NCBI RefSeq assembly: GCF_029784135.1
Contig: NC_073746.1
Span: 101,076,515-101,140,514, forward strand
Direction: 5' to 3'
Source of the DNA: Toxorhynchites rutilus septentrionalis
Lineage: Eukaryota; Arthropoda; Insecta; Diptera; Culicidae
DNA: 64,000 bases
This document shows, piece by piece, positions 27,701 through 36,700 of this stretch (position 1 is its first letter; each line of letters starts with the position of its first letter). A model generated the notes under the pieces. The model had not been told where the DNA came from and made no database searches. It saw nothing but the letters and a program-made list of their open reading frames with translations. Made by a program: the position numbers and the translations under genes.

Positions 27701-30700
27701 GATAGCTGAATCTATTAGCTACCACTTACTATCAATTTCATTCAAATTTGTATCACTTTATTGGGCATAAAAATCGATTCAAAGCAACTATGTGCGGAAA
27801 GTACATAACCTCACATACCCTAACAAAAAACAAAGCCTTACCAAATATGAAAATATGTAAACTTTTGTAGAATATTACTTTGATAAAAGATCACACATTA
27901 TGATGTAGGAATAAAAGCATTGGATTGAACCTCATACAGGAACAAAAACGTAGGTTTTGGCCAATGTTTTTGTTCGGCGCTTTTTGATTTTTTGTCATTT
28001 TCCGGGAAACGGAAGAACGGAAAAAAATAATTCTTGAAGATTGGGGTTTCTGTAACGCCAATAATCAAAATTACACCAATGGCTCTCGCTAAAAAAAATA
28101 ATTTTTACAGCTTGGTCGTTAATGGGTTAACACTTTTGGAAATATAGATATTTATAAATTTCATAGCCGATGTCTCAAAAAAAGATTTGGCATCCTTTCT
28201 ATAGTGCTTTGTGAAACATTTCAAACTCGTTTCAAAATATTTCATTACTACCACTGACATTCGAGCAGAGTAACGAATCGAGCTGTTTTCCTCGATTTCT
28301 ATAATTCTAGATTTTACTCGGTGTGATAGTGATAGTGATTGTATCGCATCCTCGATTCGATTTCTATAATAGGGCCCTATAAAGCTCAGAGAAACAGCTT
28401 GTATGAATGAGAGATTCCATAAATCTATTCCCTTCATGCCTACCAGCGAAGAGAAGAAACAGTTTCTCCGGAGAGCGTGTTCTCCCAGTATTCGTGTATT
28501 AATTCTTCAGTACGCGCTCTCGTTTCCTGCATTCTATGAGCACATAATATAGATGCCAAATGAAGACATGTTTTCGTTGTCAAGACATTTAATTTTGTGA
28601 AAACATACTGAGGTTATTTCAAAGTATGTGAAAACAATTGTTTGTGTGATTTATCGAACATGATTTAGAAATATCGTGAGGGTTTGCTCATTTTTGTTCA
28701 TTATGATTCTCCAAGCTATTTCTCTCGTGAGAATGTTATCTGGCCGAAAGCGAACATATTGTCCCGATCGAGGGCCATACCGTACTGCCCGATGGTAAGC
28801 TGATGCGGAAAATAACAAATTGAGAAGGAAATGAATCCTTTCTTACCATTTTCTTTATCTGAGATATTTACTGGGAACTCGACTCAATAAATATGACCCA
28901 CAGTTATCGCCTCTGAATCGGTTTCAAGCAACAAAACCTTATAGAAATGATGTAGAAAATTACATCGAAAATCGCTTCCAAAGAAAATTATTTTTATTAT
29001 TTTTTTAAAGTATCTACCAAATGTAAAACTTGCATGGTAGGATTCTATCATTGACTAGCACGATTGCCCGTATTCATTGCATTTCTATTCTTGCTGGTTT
29101 ACGAGAAAATCAGGCGGGTCAAATTGCCCGGCAGGCGCGTTTTAGACACATCTCCTCTATTAGGTTTAATCACAAAAAAAACGTTCAACTTTTTACATTT
29201 TTTACTTATTTTATTTTCACGTGAAAATATTTCTAGTAGGTTTTTGTGACATTACGCTTTTTCTCTGTGGGTATTTCCGTTGCTTTTATTTCATTTGTGT
29301 TTTCTTTTGTCGGGAATCTTTCTTCGTATTCGAGAATATGAAGCAAAAAATGAAAGGGCAGCGTTTCGCAAAATTTTTGACGACAAAACGACGATCGAAC
29401 TGCTGATGACACTGAACACTATTTCAAAAAAACGGTGCTATAAGGGTATTATTTCTATGGAGACACTATTTTGGAGGGAACAATATTGACGAATAAATAA
29501 AAACATCGAACAAAAATATCGATATATTTCGTTCAAACCTCGGATAAAAATTAAAGTTTTTTTTTATTCCTCATAGTATGCTTGTATTCAGCTTTAATGT
29601 TGTCCGCTTTTTTCGCAGTAAAACAAATTCTTTATGATGCTTCATCAGCTCTGGTGTATTCGGAGGGATTCACCATGTGCCAAACCATGATTACTGTTAA
29701 ACGACATGCATATGATAGTGGGGTTCACTTAATGCTAGGTAAACATGCCACCGGTGGAACCTGAATTTCAATTCACGCAGAGATTCGGAGCAGACGGGCC
29801 GGCAGAGACAACGAGATGAATCTTGTTAGTTTTCGTTCTATTATGCATTCGCAAAAAAAAATGGCAGCTTACACTCGAGCGAATGCAAGCTAGGATAAGA
29901 TGGGAATGAAGTTTTCAGCAAACTTTTTACATTATCATTGAGGGCTACGAAAATGTTGGCAGTGGCAATATGAAAATATTATGCTTTCTTGTTGTTTTTT
30001 TCATCGCTGCGGCATCCATTCCAGTGGAATGGATTTTTGGTGCAATTTTCCGACTGGGTAAACTTTTTCGTTGTTCTACATTCAACGTGCTCTCGAAAGT
30101 AAGCCACACCGTTCATCCCAATGGCGGTCCCACGTCAAAGACATTTGTCCAGTCTCAGCAGGGACGAACGGAAGATGAAATCCCGTTTGAGTACGGCTCG
30201 TTGCACGGATGAGTTGAGTTGAGTGGTTTACGTCCTCTGTAAAGAAAACACTGCATGATTGGTTTGCATTGAGCTTTCATGCTTGTCAGTTCGTTTTATT
30301 AACGACCCTTTAAACCCGGGGCCGGAGCTTCAGAGGCTTCAGGTGAGGGGATGTACGATCATGAGGACCAAGCCCGGAGAGCCATTGATGGTGTCCTTGT
30401 CAGGCCGTCTGGATTATGTATCAGCAGTGATGACAAATTGAGGTGAGAATGGAAGGTGTTTGAGCCGTCGTTTCTCGGGTGGGTCGATTCGGTTAATAAT
30501 AGATGAAGGTGGTTTGGATATGTTCTATTTATACGAGTAATTCAATGGAAAAAGTAGAATTGAATACGTCTGCAATTTTCACACAATTTCAGTGCTAAAA
30601 TTACATAAAAAAACGTATTATTTCTCGCTAAAATCAATTGCTGACTAATTTATTGTACCATGAAGACAACAACAGAAAGTGACAAAATTCCCGCGCGGCA

Positions 30701-33700
30701 ACATTAATTACTGTCCCTGAAGAAGTGTCAGGTCGGATCTCTGATGGGATACCTTAGCGACACACAATCAAGATTGATTGAGTTCTGGTTCCTGTACAAA
30801 AACAAACACTTAACCGAAAATCGCGGCGCATCGAGGCATGATCCGGTCGACAACTTCCTGCGATACGATACGATTTCATTTATTCCACTCGTCAGAACGG
30901 ACGCTTTTCCGCTCAACGGAAAACGACCACCCCGGGTGGGTGATCGGGATCGGAGCGTTGTGCGTCTGTATGAAATTGGTAGTAACTGGATGGCAAAAAA
31001 TGGGAACACGATGTCACTGGAAGAAAAAAAAATGGAAATGAACGAAAACAATGGACTTTTTGTCCGTTGATTCGTTATCTTCTACGTAGAATTGGCGTTT
31101 GGGGAAAATATTTTTCTCTGAGCTAGACTGTGCGTCTAAACGATGAGCTCGGGCTGATAACGAAAATTCAATAAAATCTTCTGTAGGTGAAGTTTATTTG
31201 TTCAAACGATGAAATATAATGGTGGAAACTTGTGTAAGGAAACAATCCGTACAAAGATTGATTGGATGGGATGGACTGTTTCAATAGTTATTCGTTTGTA
31301 CAAACCTGAAATCGTATCCGGTATCGCACGTGCAGGATACATTTTTTGTCTCTCCAGTCTGATTTGTTTTGCGCAACACTGGTTCTGTTTTCACAAAGTT
31401 AGTTTATTCTCTTATTTGTTCTCATATTTAGCGAACTTGGCACGAAAGAGTAACGAGCAACAAGTGTTTTACGACGCATGCAAATGATTAACGTTGCAGA
31501 TTGGCAGCAATAAAGGCTATTGAGAGTGAAATAGCGCAATCAATGAGAATTGCATTCACCTGATGTTTCGAGAATTCATTAAAATTCGATGTTCCACAAA
31601 GTTCGTCGAAAATAGTTTCACCATCTCAGAGTCTTTTTTTGAATTTTCTACATGACTTATAAAACATATAAAACAAATTTTAAACAAATATAAAACATAA
31701 AATATAAATATAAATATAAAACAAATTTTAAAAAACTGACCAACTAATATATCTATATATATAAAAATGGATTTCTGTCTGTCTGTCTATCTGATTCTTA
31801 TGGACTCGGAAACTACTGAACCGATCAACATGAAAATTGGTATGTAGGGGTTTTTGGGGCCGGGGAAGGTTTTCGTGATAGTTTGAGACCCCTCTCCCCT
31901 CTCTAAGGGAGGGCTGCCATACAAACTAAACACAAATTTATACATTACTCGAGAATTAATCAAGCAAATGAAACCAAATTTGGAATATTGGGGTTTTAGG
32001 GTGCAATAAATGTTTCTATGGTAGTTATACTCTCCACCCCTCTCTCTAAGGTGAGGCTGCCATACAAATGAAACACAAATTTCTGCATTACTCGAGAACT
32101 AATGAACAAACGAAACCAAATTTGGTATGTGAAGGTTTTAGGGTACAATAAATGTTTTTACGGTGGTGAGATACTCCACCCCCTCTCTTAGGGTGAGCTG
32201 CCATATAAATGAAACACAAATGTCTGCATTACTCGAGGATTAATCAAGCAAATGAAACCAAATTAGACAAATTGAGGCCCCCCCCCCCTCTCTAAAGGGA
32301 GGCTGCCATACAAATGAAACACAAATTTCTACATTACTCGAGAATTGATCAAGCAAACGAAACCAAATTTGGTATGTGGAGGTTTTAGGGTGCAATAAAT
32401 GTTTTAACGGTGGTTAGATATTCCTCCCCTCTCTCTTAGTGGGAGCTGCCATACAGATGAAACACAAATTGCTTGCAAATTGGTTTTAGGGAGCAAAAAA
32501 CATTTCTAAAGTGGTTCAACACTCCTTCCACCTTTCTGAGGGGGTGGGAATGTTTCTACGATGGTATGACACCCCTCCCTCCTCTGGAGTAGAGAGGAAG
32601 TCCCACGAAAATGTTACACATATTTTAACCAAAAATATTCCAACCAAACAGGACAATTGAAAATTTTCGGGAAACTCTGAAGGAAAATGGGAAAATTTCG
32701 AAAATTAAATTCCCATATGTTTACAATTACATAGTGACAAGTGCTGTTAGCCCATTTGATGTTTGCGCTAGCGAAATTGATCTTTATTCCAAACTGGAAA
32801 TGAATTTGAGTGTGATGAAACGCACTCCTATATCTTCTTCTATCTATACCAATAAAAAAGTATCGCCGAATGTGTTGTGTAGCAGAAGTCAAGGAAGGAA
32901 TTGTCCGATTTAGAGCTGTCTTTATTCTATCATATTTTCTGTATAAAACATTTATTCCATGTAACGGAGAAATATGTTATTTGCAAGTGGTTGAACAATC
33001 TTGAACGAGAATTGTGCCTGAAAATAATCTGATATTATAATGATGAGTTTTGTTAGAAATACTAGGAATTTTATAGTAAAAGGTAAATCCAACGGGGTCG
33101 ATTAGAAGATCAATCAATGAACAGTTCTGCGATTGGATCCATGAACTTGCTCAAAGTATAAAAAACCGTGAATGTTTGAGGGTATTAATAACAAAAACCA
33201 AATGTTGGGCGCGACGAAGTTTGTCGGATCAGCTAGTTGTAAAAAAATGTTTTTTAGTAATTAAAAAAAGAGTGCTCAGTTTATTTTTTTTTTCACTTTC
33301 AAAGGTTAATCCAAGAATCTTTCTAATCTTTCTAAGACACTATTTCGGTACGAGTTATAGTTTTTGAGATATAGATTATCAATGATTTCTCTTACTAAAA
33401 TCGATACGCCCTTTCCAAAAGTTACGCTTGAGTAAAAAAAAATCCCAATTGCTGTGGAAAATTAATTTCCTTCAGCCCAAACGGAATACGAACTTTCATT
33501 CGAATCAAAAATACTCACGTTTTGTCATTTGTCGATTTAATTTGGAAATGCTCTATTTTTTAAATATTTTTCTTTTATTTTTAAAATTAAATTACTATAA
33601 AGTACAGAAAACAAACTATTCTCCGAACTATTTATTTTTTATACCACATCCGGCCAAAAACAGCACGGAACAATCATGTTTGCTTCGAAAAAGGCAGCAA

Positions 33701-36700
33701 ACATTTTTTCCAGACACTCGTGAGAGTAAGTTGCCTTGTTGGCGGTCACATGATAATATACTGCTTACTACAAGTCTTTCTCATTGTGCAGGCTCCGATG
33801 TTTCGAGCTTCAAATAGTCAATGACGAGGAGGCTATCTGGTGTAGTGGTAACATCCATACCCTCACGCAGAGATCACGAGTTCAATTCTCACTCCCTTCC
33901 AAAAATGGAAGTAAAAGTGACGAACCAGCCGACATGTGTTGAGAGTCACTATAATAGAGAAAAAAATGTCAATAACGACGCCGACCACGTCATTATAGTC
34001 CTCAAGGGAAGGGAAGGAATGTTAGTATGACATTCGCGACTTAGGCGTCGTGCACAAATTACGTAACACGAGTAGGGGGGGAGGGGGGTCGAGATTTCGT
34101 TACTTAATGTGACATAGGGAGGAGGGGGGTAGCCGTGATCGTTACGTAACAAAATTCCATTTTTATTCCTAAATAAATTCACACGCTCCTATATGCTTGA
34201 GCAGCTGAGCCAAAATGATAAAGTACGTGTTGTAATGGGCAGTATGCAGGCACCGATTAATGCATTTGGAATATCGCCTTAATCTACCGAATCATGATTT
34301 TGTCTTGGTAGCTAAACATAAGCTTATTATGGAGTACCAGACGAAAACCCTTAAAAAGGTCATAGATATTTTCGAATTATCATTTTAATCTGTTGAATCT
34401 TGATGCAATATTAGTTCCTACAGATACTCCAGCACGCATTGCTTTCAACTGAGTTGAACGTCGGATTGTCCCTCTTTCCCGGGAGTTAACAGGTTCAATA
34501 CTTCCTCATAATCACGAGGGATCTCACTTGGATTAAAACCTCAAAACAGGGAACCCGGAACTGGAAACAAAACATTTTGAGTATGCAGGGGAATAGTTAG
34601 CTGATTCGTGGAATATTCTAGCGATCGACGGATATCCCGTCAAAGCAGATTATATTGATCCGATATTAAGCCGAGTAGTTTGCTCGTCACGTAAGGACAT
34701 CCCAAGACTCTTTGCAAGTAGTGGAATGTAACGACAGGAACTGCTGCATTGAACGAAGTATTAGTTACTATTGTGTAAATCAACATCAATTTAAACCAGC
34801 TCATGTTTCCTTCAACCAAACACTATATGTTTTGGAAGCACCAATTCCAACAGATGTGAGCAGATACGCAACCTTCCTGATTTTTCTGGATTTTCAAGAC
34901 TTTTTGGCACGTTCCCTGATATCCTGATAAATACTAAATTTTGCCTGATTTTTAAGAAATGGTCCTGATTTCTCCTGATTTTTGTACTTTTTACTTTATC
35001 AGAATAAAAATTATCCGTAAAAAATATACTGGGATCCTTGTCAAAGTTTTCCTGGTTCGAAATGAGAACTTTTAACTGTCCTGTATCTCCGGTCTGCACA
35101 TGTACAGGGTGGGCCATTTAAAGTGGAAGCATCTGGCAACCCCATAACTTTTGACAGAGATGTCAGATTAACAAATGTCATACCGCGTTGGAAGCGTCAT
35201 TTCAGTACAATTTTAACCATGGAACAATACACACCTAAACAACGCGCTGAAATTGTTCAGCTGTACATTCAAAATAACTTCTCATTTGTGTTAACTAAAC
35301 GTGCGTGGAAAAATAAAAATAAAGTTAAAACATCGCCTGGAGACAACACTATACGTCGATTATATGCCAAATTTATATCGTCTGGTAGTGTTGGTAATGC
35401 CAGTCATCTGTCCAGACAACGACCAAGACGTTTCGACGAGAATATTGATGCCGTTCGAGCCAGTGTTGCAGAGACTCCATCGACATCAGGTCGCCATCGT
35501 TCGCAAGAGTTAGGCATCGCTCGAACCACTCTCCGACGCATAATTCGTGTTGATTTGAAATGTTTTCGTATAAAATTCAAATGGCTCAACAACTTAACCC
35601 ATCTCTGACTTACCACGTCGACTTGATTTTGCGAAATGGACCATCGAAATGGCCAAAAATGAACGTGGCTTTTGGCAAAAAATCATAATGTCTGATGAGG
35701 CGCATTTCAACTTGAATGGAGGAGTGAATAAACAAAATTGTCGGTTTTATGCTACTGAAAACCCTCAATTCATCGAAACGCAACCTCTTTACGACCAAAA
35801 AGTTACTGTGTGGTGTGGCATTTATGCCGATAAAGTCATCGGCCCGTACTTCTTTGAAAACGAAAATGGAGCAACGGTAACCGTGAATGAGGAGCGTTAT
35901 CGGACAATGATAACCGATTTTTTATTGCCATTTGTTCGTGAAAATGAATTGGACAATTACTGGTTCCAACAGGACGGCGCTACATGCCACATGCTACAGC
36001 GGCTGCCACGACCAAATTATTGCGCGAAATGTTCCCTGAAAGATTAATATCGAAAAACGGCGATTATGACTGGCCACCGAGATCACCTGATTTGACGCCT
36101 TCTGACTTTTTTTTTATGGGGATATTTAAAATCCAAGGTATACACTGGTAAACCAAGGACCCTGGCTGCGCTGAAAGACAATATCCGACAAGAAATTGCT
36201 GCCATATCGGCCGAAACATTGGGCAAAGTGATGGAAAATGCCGAAAAAAGCGCACATTTTGGGGTCAAGGCCAGAGGCGGTCATTTACGAGATATCATAA
36301 TCAAAAAGTAGTTAGAACAAATCTCCTTGGACCAAAATAAATTAATTTCAAAAAAAAATTTTAAAATTCCACTTCTTTACTTTGCTATTGCAAAAACAAA
36401 TCCTTTCACTTTAAATGGCCCACTTTAAATGGCCCACTTTAATTCTCCTAATACAAAACTCTACCAAACTTATTTATTAATATGTATGATCGTTGCAAAT
36501 CTATTCAGTCGATTACTTTTCAGTTTTTTCAGAATGAAAGTTCCGAATTATTTTCAGAACGCTCAAATATTTCAAGGCTTATCAAAACAGTGCTATATAA
36601 TTTCATATAACCAGAATATTTGATAAATCTAAGAAATGATAACGAGATTATGTCCGAAGAACAACATTACCTTGTATGATGTGTAGATATGAATTGAATT

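Noticed and set aside
30728..31070. Overlapping ORFs of about 108 codons on both strands
   Set aside because: No domain, no splice context and no sign of codon preference; overlap on both strands is typical of chance in a moderately GC-rich patch.
33428..33817. 129-codon plus-strand ORF
   Set aside because: It is antisense to repeat R1. Similar frames occur in the other R1 copies without conserved residues.
33838..33895. Possible tRNA gene
   Set aside because: The A and B boxes are present but the stems do not pair into a full cloverleaf, and SINE-like body sequence follows, so I call it a SINE head.
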